From NCBI GenBank assembly GCA_964400155.1, contig CAYNSQ010000002.1:1-64000 (forward strand): 64,000 bases of DNA, written 5' to 3'. Numbering within the stretch: position 1 is the first letter of the stretch; each line of letters starts with the position of its first letter. A model generated the notes under the pieces. It did not search any database and had not been told where the DNA came from. It saw nothing but the letters and a program-made list of their open reading frames with translations. A program made the position numbers and the translations under genes. Source of the stretch: JAYTJL01 sp964400155. Its GTDB lineage: Bacteria > Patescibacteriota > Saccharimonadia > Saccharimonadales > UBA10212. Shown piece after piece: positions 32,698 through 40,947 of this stretch.

Positions 32698-35054
32698 AAT
32701 TCAATCCTTCTAGCCCCAGAAGTCGTAAAGCCAGAGCCGCTGCCCATATTAGCGATAAATTGTGGCAATTAATTTTACTAGTAATAACTGCTTTTGGACT
32801 TGGGTCCGCGATTCTAATGATAAATACATCGATTCGAAATTATGGCTATATCTGGATGGGTCTTGCTGTTCAGGCAGGCGTTATTGCTCTTTGGTATCGG
32901 CGAGATCTTTGCCAACTTTCGCCAAAAGAGAACTCTGATAATTTAGACGACTTTTTAGAAAGCAAGTTATTAGCTAAATTATCCAAACTAAAGACCATCA
33001 CTCCAAAGTCAGCCTGGCAAACCGCTACTGCAACTTGGCAAGGCAGGTTTATAGAAAATCACCTACTGCTTTCTGACAACAGTATCCTTGAGCTGTTAAG
33101 CGGTAACGAAGCAGATATGTCAGCTGTTTGGCAAAAAGCAGCAGAGTTAAAAATACAAAATTCGTCGGTTGAACTGAATGGAGCGGCCTTGGTTGGAGCA
33201 CTTTTAGTAACAATCCCCAACGCTAAAAAAGTTCTTGCCGGCTATAATTTGACAACTGATGAGGTTGTAAATGCTGTATCTTGGTGTGAACGATTAGTTA
33301 AATTTTCTAGTGAACCACGTCCACGTTTTGGCGGAATTGGCCGTGATTGGGCGGCAGGTTTTACGCCGACCCTTGATCGCTTTGGTACGAATATTAGTAG
33401 AGAAATCGAAGTCGGTAGAGGTCATTTTCACACATTAGCTCATAGCGACGTTCTAGATAGTGTTATTCATAGTTTGAGCGAAGCCAGCGGTACTGTGGCG
33501 ATAGTTGGTGAGGCAGGTTCTGGAAAAACCGGACTTGCATATGCGCTTGCTCAGAGACTACTAAGTGGTAAAGATAGCTCACTTCGATATTACCAAATGG
33601 TAAGTCTGGATGCTTCGGCAATAATGGCTGTTTCTAAAGATGAGTTAGAAAAAGTAATTTTACAGTTATTTGCAGAAGCAGTTCATGCTGGAAATATAAT
33701 TTTGTTTATGGATGAAGGACAGCTATTTTTCAAGAGTGGTACGGGTAGTTTTGATATTAGCAAAATTCTATTGCCTGTTATACAAAATAAATCAGTTAAA
33801 ATAATTGCTGCTTTTACACCGCATGACTTCCAACAAATTAAAAATTCAAACGAATCATTAGTTGCTCAGTTAGGTTTAATTAATATCTCAGAACCAGACA
33901 AAGATTTAACGATGCGAATACTTGAGGACACAGCACTAACCCTAGAGGCAAAGAATTCGATTCTTATAAGTTACTCTGCTTTGAAAGAAGCATATAAACT
34001 TAGTGGACAGTATAACCAGGAGATAGCTTACCCGGGGCGGGCAATTGCCCTTCTGGAGCAGTCGCTACCTTATGTGACTAATAAATTACTTGATGATAAG
34101 TCAGTCCAATCAGCCATTGAAAAAACAAAAGGTGTGAAAGTAAGTAAAGCGGGGGCTGCAGAAACTGATGTGCTTTTGCACCTCGAAGATAAAATTCACG
34201 AAAGAATGATAAACCAAGTCGAAGCAGTTAACGTTATAGCATCTGCGCTTCGCCGAGGGAGAGCAGGGGTTGCCAACCCCAAAAGACCCACCGGAAGTTT
34301 TCTCTTTCTGGGGCCAACCGGTGTTGGAAAAACAGAGTTAGCAAAATCACTGGCAGCTACTTATTTTGGTGATGAACAACAGATGATTAGATTAGATATG
34401 AGTGAATTTCAACAGGCAAGCGATGTAGAAAGACTGCTTGATGCCGGCAATGACACAACTAAAAGTCTAATTCTTTCTATACGAGAGCAACCGTTTTCTG
34501 TGGTACTGCTTGATGAAGTTGAGAAGGCTCATCCTAACATTTTGAATCTTCTATTGCAGCTACTTGACGAAGGTCAGTTGAGTGATTCTTCAGGCAAACC
34601 AACATCATTTAAAAACGCCATCATCATATGTACTTCCAACGCCGGTGCGACCGATATTATTGCAAGAATAAACGCCGGTGAGAGTCTGGAAGAATTTGAA
34701 CGACCACTTGTTGATAAGTTAATCAGTATTGGACAATTTAGACCAGAACTTATCAATCGGTTTGATGAAGTTGTTTTGTTTAGACCACTCAACCAACAAG
34801 AATTGTTCCAAGTAGCTCAGTTGATGATTGCCAGTGTCAACAAGACGCTAATTGATCAAAATATTACAGTAAAATTAACAGATGCTGCTCTTACTCAAAT
34901 AGTTCAGCAAGGTTATGATCCAGAATTTGGCGCCCGACCGATGCGCCGAGTTGTACAAAAAACGGTTGAGAACGCTGTGGCTAACAAAATTTTGGGCGGA
35001 CAAGCTGAGGCCGGAACAGAAATTACTTTAGATGTAGCTGATTTATCAAAATAA
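32694..35054 (+). CDS. Membrane-anchored Clp-type AAA+ ATPase with two AAA modules
   Basis: Unlike soluble ClpA/B/C, residues 24-68 form two transmembrane helices. A Clp_N-like helical segment follows (about 90-205). AAA1 has Walker A GEAGSGKT (272-279) and Walker B ILFMDEGQ. AAA2 has GPTGVGKT (540-547), Walker B VVLLDEVEKAHP and sensor/arginine-finger region ELINRFDEVV, followed by the D2-small domain. No zinc domain, and no clear ClpP tripeptide loop was identified. Start 32694 (ATGA overlap) was preferred over an upstream frame extension. It probably unfolds proteins at the membrane with the upstream small membrane protein. Confidence 0.9.
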   Translation: MKFNPSSPRSRKARAAAHISDKLWQLILLVITAFGLGSAILMINTSIRNYGYIWMGLAVQAGVIALWYRRDLCQLSPKENSDNLDDFLESKLLAKLSKLKTITPKSAWQTATATWQGRFIENHLLLSDNSILELLSGNEADMSAVWQKAAELKIQNSSVELNGAALVGALLVTIPNAKKVLAGYNLTTDEVVNAVSWCERLVKFSSEPRPRFGGIGRDWAAGFTPTLDRFGTNISREIEVGRGHFHTLAHSDVLDSVIHSLSEASGTVAIVGEAGSGKTGLAYALAQRLLSGKDSSLRYYQMVSLDASAIMAVSKDELEKVILQLFAEAVHAGNIILFMDEGQLFFKSGTGSFDISKILLPVIQNKSVKIIAAFTPHDFQQIKNSNESLVAQLGLINISEPDKDLTMRILEDTALTLEAKNSILISYSALKEAYKLSGQYNQEIAYPGRAIALLEQSLPYVTNKLLDDKSVQSAIEKTKGVKVSKAGAAETDVLLHLEDKIHERMINQVEAVNVIASALRRGRAGVANPKRPTGSFLFLGPTGVGKTELAKSLAATYFGDEQQMIRLDMSEFQQASDVERLLDAGNDTTKSLILSIREQPFSVVLLDEVEKAHPNILNLLLQLLDEGQLSDSSGKPTSFKNAIIICTSNAGATDIIARINAGESLEEFERPLVDKLISIGQFRPELINRFDEVVLFRPLNQQELFQVAQLMIASVNKTLIDQNITVKLTDAALTQIVQQGYDPEFGARPMRRVVQKTVENAVANKILGGQAEAGTEITLDVADLSK

Positions 35055-35097
35055 ATGTGCTTCCAAAGTATAATAAAGACTTAGGAGGTGATGAATA

Positions 35098-35439
35098 ATG
35101 GATGACAAGAATAGTATTATTGTTGTGACCACTAACGATATTCCAGGTCATAAGGTTGTTGAAGTTTATGGTGAAGTGTTTGGGCTAATAGTTAGGTCGC
35201 GTAACCTATTTTCAAATATTGGTGCAAGTTTTAGAACAATCTTTGGTGGCGAAGTAAAAGGCTATACCACGATGCTGAGCGATAGTCGCGAACACGCACT
35301 TGCTCGACTACGAGAAGAAGCAACAAGCAAGGGAGCAAATGCCGTGTTGGCAATGCGCTTTGATAGTGGCGACATTGGTGGAATTATGAATGAAGTTGCA
35401 GCTTATGGTACAGCTGTAAAAGTGGTGAAGATCGACTAA
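35098..35439 (+). CDS. YbjQ/UPF0145 family protein
   Basis: A 113-aa protein with the family pattern TTNDIPGHKVVEVYGEVFG, then VRSRNLFSNIGASFRTIFGGE and the closing GANAVLAMRFDS. These proteins form small pentameric rings; function is unknown, and a heavy-metal-binding role has been suggested for the fold. A strong AGGAGGTGATG ribosome-binding site precedes it. It overlaps zwf by one base (TAATG), so it is co-translated with the pentose-phosphate enzyme. Confidence 0.88.
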   Translation: MDDKNSIIVVTTNDIPGHKVVEVYGEVFGLIVRSRNLFSNIGASFRTIFGGEVKGYTTMLSDSREHALARLREEATSKGANAVLAMRFDSGDIGGIMNEVAAYGTAVKVVKID

Positions 35440-36761
35440 TGTCAGAACAAAACCAACCACCGACCCTTCTTGCCGTAATTGGTATTACCGGCGACTTATC
35501 GCACAGATATCTTCTACCTGCTTTGGCTGAATTGCAGAAAACAGATAATTTACCAGAAAATTTTCAACTCTTGGGACTTTCTCGTCGCAATGTTAGTTTG
35601 GATGAGGTTTTGATAACTGATGAATTAAAATCCTCCGGTTTAACTGAAATCTTACAAGTTCATAAAATAGATTTTGAGAATCCTAATGATTACCCACGCC
35701 TTAGAGAAATTATAAAAAATAATGGAGCAGAACATGTTTTGTTTTACTTTGCTGTTCCGCCCGATGCTGTTGAAGGAATAGTTAAAAACTTAGGCAAAGC
35801 TGGTTTAAACACACCAAACATTAAACTTTTACTTGAGAAACCATTTGGTAGAGATTTACGATCAGCAAAAGATGTTATCTTAAATATTCAAGAATTTTTC
35901 AGAGAAGAGCAAGTCTATAGAATTGATCATTACATAGCAAAGGAAATGGCACAAAACATATCGGTATTTTTGGGTGGCAATGCACTTTTTAGAAGATCTT
36001 GGAATAAGGATTTTATAGAAAAAATAGAAATAATAGTATCACAGGATGCAGGCATTGAGGGTAGGGCAAAGTTCTATGAACAAACAGGGGCACTACGCGA
36101 CATTGTGCAGAGTCACGCCTTGCAATTGGTTGCAATGACTATTGCAAAACCATGTAGTTCTGTCTTTGAGTTTGCTCAACTACCAGAAAGAAGACTAGAG
36201 GCACTGCGTTCTCTGCGCCTGGCACATAATGAAAAAGGTGAGTTTGATGCACAAAGAGCACAGTATGATGATTATAGAAAAGAGGTTAACAACCCTAAAT
36301 CAAATACCGAGACATTCGTGAGAGTAGGACTTTATTCCGAGCTTGAGCAATGGGAAGGTGTTCCTATAAGAATAGTCACTGGAAAAGCACTCAATCAACG
36401 TAAGACTGAAGTAGTAGTACAGTTTAGAAAAACTGAAGAATCTGAGGCAAATCGATTGGTTCTTCACATCCAACCCAATGAAGGAATAGAAATAGACCTT
36501 TGGGTGAAGGAACCAGGCTACGACCGAAAATTGAAAAAAGTGGCGCTCGGTTTTGATTATGAAGGAAATTTTGACCGCATCCCAAACGCTTATGAACAAG
36601 TTTTGGTTGAGGCCTTGCGTTCTTCAAAACACCTTTTTCCATCCAGTGAAGAAGTTCTAGCAAGCTGGGAACTACTTGAACCACTACAACATCAATGGCT
36701 AAATACTGATTTGAACACAACCTATCCGTTTGGATCTGAACCCAGTAACATTGGTGTTTAA
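35439..36761 (+). CDS. zwf: Glucose-6-phosphate 1-dehydrogenase
   Basis: It starts the oxidative pentose-phosphate pathway. The nucleotide motif GITGDLSHRYLLPALAEL replaces the usual GASGDLAKRKL. The substrate site RIDHYIAKE and the LLEKPFGRD segment are intact, as is the ALRDIVQSHALQL region. Length 440 aa is at the short end (about 450-490 usual). NAD versus NADP preference cannot be told. Downstream pentose enzymes rpiB and rpe are at 60 kb. Confidence 0.93.
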   Translation: MSEQNQPPTLLAVIGITGDLSHRYLLPALAELQKTDNLPENFQLLGLSRRNVSLDEVLITDELKSSGLTEILQVHKIDFENPNDYPRLREIIKNNGAEHVLFYFAVPPDAVEGIVKNLGKAGLNTPNIKLLLEKPFGRDLRSAKDVILNIQEFFREEQVYRIDHYIAKEMAQNISVFLGGNALFRRSWNKDFIEKIEIIVSQDAGIEGRAKFYEQTGALRDIVQSHALQLVAMTIAKPCSSVFEFAQLPERRLEALRSLRLAHNEKGEFDAQRAQYDDYRKEVNNPKSNTETFVRVGLYSELEQWEGVPIRIVTGKALNQRKTEVVVQFRKTEESEANRLVLHIQPNEGIEIDLWVKEPGYDRKLKKVALGFDYEGNFDRIPNAYEQVLVEALRSSKHLFPSSEEVLASWELLEPLQHQWLNTDLNTTYPFGSEPSNIGV

Positions 36762-36774
36762 AAGTTTAAAAAGC

Positions 36775-36803
36775 TTGACTTATACTTGGTAAAGTAGTAT
36801 AAT
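36775..36803 (+). promoter_or_regulatory. Strong promoter of the GC-rich two-gene operon
   Basis: TTGACT, 17 nt, TATAAT. This is one of the best sigma70-type sites in the window. A ~105-nt leader follows with two hairpins: AACAGT/ACTGTT (36812-36847) and GGTG-GGAC/GTCC-A-CACC (36870-36895). Confidence 0.75.
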
Positions 36804-36913
36804 ATTATCTGAACAGTGTTGGATGGGGGGAACTCTCCGTTACTGTTTGTACGACCTTTCTGGGGGTGGGGTGGGACCGACATTTCGTCCACACCAACAG
36901 AGAGGAGAGATGA

Positions 36914-37378
36914 ATGACAGCCGTCAGACATCTCGTTTTGGCCGCTGTGATGGCGGTTGCATTACATCTTGGCGGATACACTGATACTGCTCAGGCCGCC
37001 AAGGATCGAAAAACCTGCAGTGTCTTCAAAGCAGTTAATGAAGACAAGTCGGCAGTGTTCAAGACTACACTTGTTCGACTACAAATGCAGGTGTCGTGGT
37101 GCCGAGACGGAAAGGTAGTCTCGGTCGGTGTAACGTGTAAGGTCGAGAAATTCGACCGAATCACTATCACCATCGACAGCTGTCAGGCACAAGGTAACTT
37201 CGTACCCTGGCAGGGAAACCCGAAGGGTGCGTATTATGCCCAAGCAACAATCAACTACTCGAACTGTGTACTAAAGTTCGGGTGTTGGGCGAGCGCACAA
37301 ATGGATATCGTTCGGTGGCTGTATGCCGACGGTTCCATCTTGAAATCACCTCGAGAGGAGGTGCAGAGCGGTGTCTAA
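36914..37378 (+). CDS. Secreted cysteine-rich protein of unknown function, foreign-looking composition
   Basis: A 154-aa protein with a Sec-type signal peptide (about residues 1-28, hydrophobic core LVLAAVMAVALHLGG, likely cleavage after AQA). The mature part has six cysteines or so, probably in disulfides: WCRDGKVVSVGVTC, IDSCQAQGNF, and NCVLKFGCWASAQ. The W-C-x-D-G-K pattern and the closing D-I-V-R-W-L-Y-A-D-G-S segment remind me of small secreted beta-rich hypothetical proteins of actinobacteria, but this is from memory. Codons end mostly in G/C, unlike all neighbours. It has a strong promoter, a GAGGAG ribosome-binding site and is translationally coupled to the next small gene. Confidence 0.8.
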   Translation: MTAVRHLVLAAVMAVALHLGGYTDTAQAAKDRKTCSVFKAVNEDKSAVFKTTLVRLQMQVSWCRDGKVVSVGVTCKVEKFDRITITIDSCQAQGNFVPWQGNPKGAYYAQATINYSNCVLKFGCWASAQMDIVRWLYADGSILKSPREEVQSGV

Positions 37379-37472
37379 CGTCAAGGCGTTCTTCATCGGT
37401 CTTGGCTTGATCGTGCTTATCGGCTTCGTGCTGAACATGATCGCAGCCATGCTGCAGTCTCTCGGGCTGTAA
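37371..37472 (+). CDS. 33-residue single-pass membrane peptide
   Basis: A small gene starting with GTG inside the stop region of the secreted-protein gene, with a perfect AGGAGG ribosome-binding site at 37356-37361, 9 nt upstream. The peptide reads as a 4-residue polar head, then one long hydrophobic helix (FFIGLGLIVLIGFVLNMIAA), then a short MLQSLGL tail. Twenty-six of 32 codons after the start end in G or C, as in the upstream gene and unlike downstream. A perfect terminator-like hairpin follows. It could be a toxin, a holin-like peptide or an accessory subunit of the secreted protein. Confidence 0.7.
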   Translation: MSNVKAFFIGLGLIVLIGFVLNMIAAMLQSLGL

Positions 37473-37485
37473 ACAGACAAACCCA

Positions 37486-37507
37486 GGGGCCCCGGAGACG
37501 GGGCCCC
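37486..37507 (+). terminator. Hairpin terminator of the GC-rich operon
   Basis: Perfect 8-bp stem GGGGCCCC/GGGGCCCC with 6-nt loop GGAGAC, followed by TTGAACTTT. The U-run is poor, so termination may be incomplete. Confidence 0.6.
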
Positions 37508-37531
37508 TTGAACTTTGCTAGAATAGTTCTA

Positions 37532-38551
37532 ATGCCTAAAACAAAACATTTTGGTGTCAAACATTATAATTTTGCCATTACCGCTTCTGTTGCAATAATT
37601 ATCGGAACTGTTTTCTTTAGTGGTTTTGCTTCACTAATCCCGCTTATCGCCTTAGCACTTATAGAAATTGTCTTTAGTTTTGAAAATGCTGTTATCAATT
37701 CTCAAGTATTATCTACAATGCACCGCATTTGGAGGATTATATTTTTAACGGTTGGTATATTTGTTGCCGTATTTTTAGTGAGGGCATTGTTACCTTTGGT
37801 GTTAGTCGCTAACACCACTGATAATACAATTGCTGAAGTTTTTGATTTAGCTCTGCACCATCCCCAAGAGTACGCCCATCAACTTGAATCAGCTTACCCG
37901 GTTATAGCGGCTTTTGGTGGAGTATTTTTATTGATGGTTGGTCTGCGGTTTTTTGGCGAGAAACGTAAAGTTAGGTGGCTTGATGGACTGGAAGCACCAC
38001 TAGGAGAATTTAATCAACCTTGGCGGGTATCAATTTTTGGTGCAATTGTTGCTGTAACAATCATATATACTTTTTTGGCACCGGGAGACAGCAAAGTAGC
38101 CATGGCTGGGGTTTTAGGAGCTATAACTTTTCTAATCATAAAACTTATAAGCAAACTACTTATTGGTCATGAAACTAAAAGAACTCATGGTAGTCATTCC
38201 CACGGTTTTACCCAGTTAATCTATCTGGAACTTTTAGATGCAAGTTTTAGTTTTGACAGCGTTATTGCCGCCTTTGCAATAACAAAGAGTATTTTACTTA
38301 TAACTGCTGGGCTGGCTATTGGAGCTATATTCGTTAGGTCTATGACTTTGCATCTTTTAGATAATGGAACATTGCGACATTATCGTTACTTGGTACATGG
38401 GGCACACTACGCAATACTAGTACTTTCAGCAATGCTACTAGCTGGAATTCGTTTTCAAATTCCTGAATTTATAGCAGGAGTTGTTGGAATATTAATCATA
38501 GTTTTATCACTGCATAGTTCTCGTCGATACAATGTTTTGTACGGCATTTGA
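37532..38551 (+). CDS. TerC/DUF475-like integral membrane protein
   Basis: A polytopic protein with about eight helices and two copies of the family's acidic motif inside helices: ALIEIVFSFENAVINS (first) and YLELLDASFSFDSVIAAFA (second). Such ED/FD-N motifs are shared by TerC-type proteins and DUF475, which are thought to handle metal ions or secreted metalloproteins. A His-rich loop (HETKRTHGSHSHGF) is visible before the second motif. I start it at the ATG at 37532, because TAGAAT lies 7 nt before it; the earlier TTG lies in the terminator. Confidence 0.88.
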   Translation: MPKTKHFGVKHYNFAITASVAIIIGTVFFSGFASLIPLIALALIEIVFSFENAVINSQVLSTMHRIWRIIFLTVGIFVAVFLVRALLPLVLVANTTDNTIAEVFDLALHHPQEYAHQLESAYPVIAAFGGVFLLMVGLRFFGEKRKVRWLDGLEAPLGEFNQPWRVSIFGAIVAVTIIYTFLAPGDSKVAMAGVLGAITFLIIKLISKLLIGHETKRTHGSHSHGFTQLIYLELLDASFSFDSVIAAFAITKSILLITAGLAIGAIFVRSMTLHLLDNGTLRHYRYLVHGAHYAILVLSAMLLAGIRFQIPEFIAGVVGILIIVLSLHSSRRYNVLYGI

Positions 38552-38655
38552 ATGTAAATACATTGCAAATCCAACAACCTTTTGTCTAAAGGGTTGAATA
38601 GTTGAGTTGTCCACAGACAAAAAACTCTAGCAATTTATAAAATAAACTTAAGCAA

Positions 38656-38684
38656 TTGCCAAATTAATATGGACGGACTATAGT
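38656..38684 (+). promoter_or_regulatory. Promoter of the second ncRNA candidate
   Basis: TTGCCA, 17 nt, TATAGT, with an expected start near 38690. Confidence 0.5.
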
Positions 38685-38689
38685 TTTAG

Positions 38690-38778
38690 ACAGTTCATCG
38701 TGAGGTGAATTAGCAAAGAAGCCCTTCGGGGCATCAATGCGAGCAAAGAAGAGCTCATTTTCGGATGAGTTCTTTTTT
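38690..38778 (+). ncRNA. Candidate small RNA, about 89 nt
   Basis: A promoter, a UUCG-capped GCCC/GGGC hairpin (38721-38732) and a terminator lie in one short intergenic piece with no good reading frame. The 10-mer AGCAAAGAAG occurs twice, exactly 30 nt apart (38712 and 38742), flanking the hairpin in unpaired positions, as in RNAs that present repeated binding sites. Family unknown. Confidence 0.5.
38749..38778 (+). terminator. Rho-independent terminator of the second ncRNA
   Basis: Stem GAGCTCAT/ATGAGTTC (one G-T pair, extended by A-T pairs), loop TTTCGG, then six T. Confidence 0.8.
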
Positions 38779-38803
38779 GTTGATTATGCATCGTGGATCT
38801 TTC

Positions 38804-39544
38804 CTAGATCATCAACTTGGAATCAAGTTGGTATATTGGGTCATACCATGACTGGTTGAGTATAAATGTCTGAGTGTCTTTATCTAGACCAGTGATTACC
38901 AGAAGTCCAACAGCAATAAAGACCAGGCCGATAATTTTGCTAAATGTGCCGCCGGGTTTGTTGGCCCAACCTAGTCTGGACGTTATTCGCACCCCAAACG
39001 CAGCAATCAAAAGTAGCATCAGCGCAAGTCCAGCGGCATAAGCTATTAGGTAAATAAATCCTTCCAAGAAGGACTTAGGTAGAATAGCGGCTATTATCAA
39101 TGCATAAGTCGGACTACAACTGTTAAAAATTGGCCCGAGTGATGCACCAAGCAGGAAATCACCGGCCGTACCTTTCTTGAATATAAACTTAGAATTTAGA
39201 CGGTTGGATCTTTCTTGCAAGCCTAGATGTAAATTCACTGATTCCCATAGGCTAGGTTTTAACATAATCACCCCGAAACCGATTACGATCAAACCAGAAA
39301 TTATTTGCCAAACCGATGGAGGAATACCCAGGAGAGCAGTTGTTGCTTTTAGGAGTAAACTAAAGACAATCACCGATATAGCAAGTCCCAAGGCTATAGT
39401 CAGTGGTCTCCTCCAGGAGAAATGTTTTTTATTTGAATCACCTCTTGTGAGAGTGCCGCCGACAATTACTGGTAAAAGGGGTAAAATACATGGTGCCAGC
39501 ACAGTTAGCATTCCAGCTAGAAAACTAGCAAAAACAAGAGGCAT
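38804..39544 (-). CDS. CcdA/DsbD-type transmembrane thiol-electron carrier
   Basis: A six-helix membrane protein that moves reducing equivalents across the membrane. The two redox cysteines are C19 (VLAPCILPLLPVIVGG) and C143 (GPIFNSCSPTYALI), each next to the expected prolines. Length 246 aa fits CcdA. It follows the thioredoxin-like gene with 2 nt between (39544/39547), so it can reduce that partner outside the membrane. Confidence 0.9.
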   Translation of the reverse strand: MPLVFASFLAGMLTVLAPCILPLLPVIVGGTLTRGDSNKKHFSWRRPLTIALGLAISVIVFSLLLKATTALLGIPPSVWQIISGLIVIGFGVIMLKPSLWESVNLHLGLQERSNRLNSKFIFKKGTAGDFLLGASLGPIFNSCSPTYALIIAAILPKSFLEGFIYLIAYAAGLALMLLLIAAFGVRITSRLGWANKPGGTFSKIIGLVFIAVGLLVITGLDKDTQTFILNQSWYDPIYQLDSKLMI

Positions 39545-39546
39545 CG

Positions 39547-40026
39547 CTAGTCCAGAAGATTAGACTTTAGCGCTTCAAGAGTTGGGCTACTGTAGGCAAT
39601 ATATTTCTCTACGAGCTCACCGTTATCGTCAATTTTTACCAGAGTAGTTTGCAACGTAACACCGTATTGTTGTTTTAATTTGGTTGAGGTATCGTAATCA
39701 ACTTTGAATATGTTTACACCCGCTGGAATGGAACCAGAGATGATACTTTCTTCTAGGGCTCTACATTGAGGACACCATGGTGCATGGAAAAAAAGAATTT
39801 TTTCTCCTGTTGTAGATGCGAGCGCAACTTCGGAATAATCTAGATATTGCCCGTTTGATGTGGGACTAGGGCTGGAAGGGATGTCTGCAGTGTTTTCAGA
39901 ACTGGATTCTTCGACGTTAGAACTTACAGAGCTTGTGGTTTTGTCTTTCTGGCTGTACGCTAGAATTCCTACAAAGGCAGCTGCTACTACAGTAGCCACT
40001 AGAATGAACTGTTTTTGCCTTTGCAT
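39547..40026 (-). CDS. Membrane-anchored thioredoxin-like protein
   Basis: One N-terminal helix (about residues 6-24) is followed by a Ser/Thr-rich linker (30-60) and a thioredoxin fold with redox motif C85-P-Q-C88 (FFHAPWCPQCRALEES) and a cis-Pro region (VTLQTTLVKI, with Thr in place of Pro). It lies between SIMPL and CcdA genes in one operon and is the probable extracytoplasmic partner of CcdA. Length 159 aa. Confidence 0.88.
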   Translation of the reverse strand: MQRQKQFILVATVVAAAFVGILAYSQKDKTTSSVSSNVEESSSENTADIPSSPSPTSNGQYLDYSEVALASTTGEKILFFHAPWCPQCRALEESIISGSIPAGVNIFKVDYDTSTKLKQQYGVTLQTTLVKIDDNGELVEKYIAYSSPTLEALKSNLLD

Positions 40027-40841
40027 TATCTTATAAAGTATACCACTTTGACCGAATAACTAAGTTCGTTCTCGCCCGGTTGAACAGCTATCGATGAAAC
40101 TTTTGCATCGGCGGATTGCACAGCATTAGATCCGCTACATAGTCCGTAAGGTCCACAACCTCCATCTCCGCCAAAACCACCGGAATCTTCAACAGTTTTG
40201 ACCTGTGCAATTTTAAAACCAAGGTTACTTGCTGATTTTTCAGCTTTAGCGCGGGCATCTTTGGTTGCTTCGTTGCGAGCTTGATCTTCGAGTTGTTTTT
40301 GTTTGGCTTTAGAGAAAGTCGAACTTGGCGTAACTGCACCTTCGGGTGTTGTAGTTACCAAATAGTCCTGAACTTTTTGAGCCAAATCTTTATCGTTTAC
40401 GGTAGTTGTAATCGACAGAGTATAGACGTTTTTGTTGGTAGTAGTATCGTAGTAGTAGTTGTTGCTGTAGCCAGAGGCGTCGGACTTAATATTTTTATCC
40501 TCCACCCCCAATTTTTTAAGTTGGCTGACAATTTCGTCGCTCTTTTTGGTCAGTTGGCTTATCAGTGCTTCTTTGTCGGTACCTTCAAACTGGTATGTTG
40601 GGTAGAAAACAAATTCATCCGGTTCGGCTTTTACGGTAGCTTCACCCGTAACATCAATTGTACGGCTGTTAGCCGGAATGTTTGCTTGCCAGGGCTTCCA
40701 TAAGGCTATCATCACCCCAATGGCCACAGCCATTAATGCAACAAGAAGCCAAGGTAAGAACCTAAACAATTTTCTTTTTGGTGGTGGAGTTACTGACGGA
40801 GCGGAAAAAGTGTTTTGAAGTGAATTTACATCATTATCCAT
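40026..40841 (-). CDS. SIMPL-domain (DUF541) membrane-anchored protein
   Basis: A basic N-terminus and one membrane helix (about residues 28-50) are followed by the DUF541 core: TIDVTGEATVKAEPDEFVFYP and KKLGVEDKNIKSDASGYSNNY, then a C-terminal beta sheet. The loop around 225-245 is Gly/Cys-rich (GDGGCGPYGLCSG). Function unknown; the family is secreted or periplasmic and sometimes stress related. I chose ATG at 40841 instead of the TTG two codons upstream. TATATT lies 6 nt before that ATG. It shares one base with the thioredoxin-like gene (operon). Confidence 0.85.
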   Translation of the reverse strand: MDNDVNSLQNTFSAPSVTPPPKRKLFRFLPWLLVALMAVAIGVMIALWKPWQANIPANSRTIDVTGEATVKAEPDEFVFYPTYQFEGTDKEALISQLTKKSDEIVSQLKKLGVEDKNIKSDASGYSNNYYYDTTTNKNVYTLSITTTVNDKDLAQKVQDYLVTTTPEGAVTPSSTFSKAKQKQLEDQARNEATKDARAKAEKSASNLGFKIAQVKTVEDSGGFGGDGGCGPYGLCSGSNAVQSADAKVSSIAVQPGENELSYSVKVVYFIR

Positions 40842-40856
40842 AAGCAATATAATCCG

Positions 40857-40880
40857 CTATTTACACTAATGTGTAAATAG
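40857..40880. promoter_or_regulatory. Operator-like palindrome in a divergent promoter region
   Basis: A perfect inverted repeat: CTATTTACAC and GTGTAAATAG around TAAT, located between the SIMPL-thioredoxin-CcdA operon (-) and the DUF2207 gene (+). Its position over the promoters suggests a repressor or activator site for one or both sides. It is not next to a regulator gene, so the binding protein is unknown. Confidence 0.55.
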
Positions 40881-40947
40881 TTAAGTGTGATTAAAATAAT
40901 AGGGCCGATGGTACTTTATGCTTGCCGATGTTAGGATTGAAGTAATC

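Noticed and set aside
36775..37507. Prophage or integrated plasmid remnant
   Set aside because: No integrase, phage structural gene, or attachment-site duplication flanks the two-gene cassette; only its base composition is foreign.
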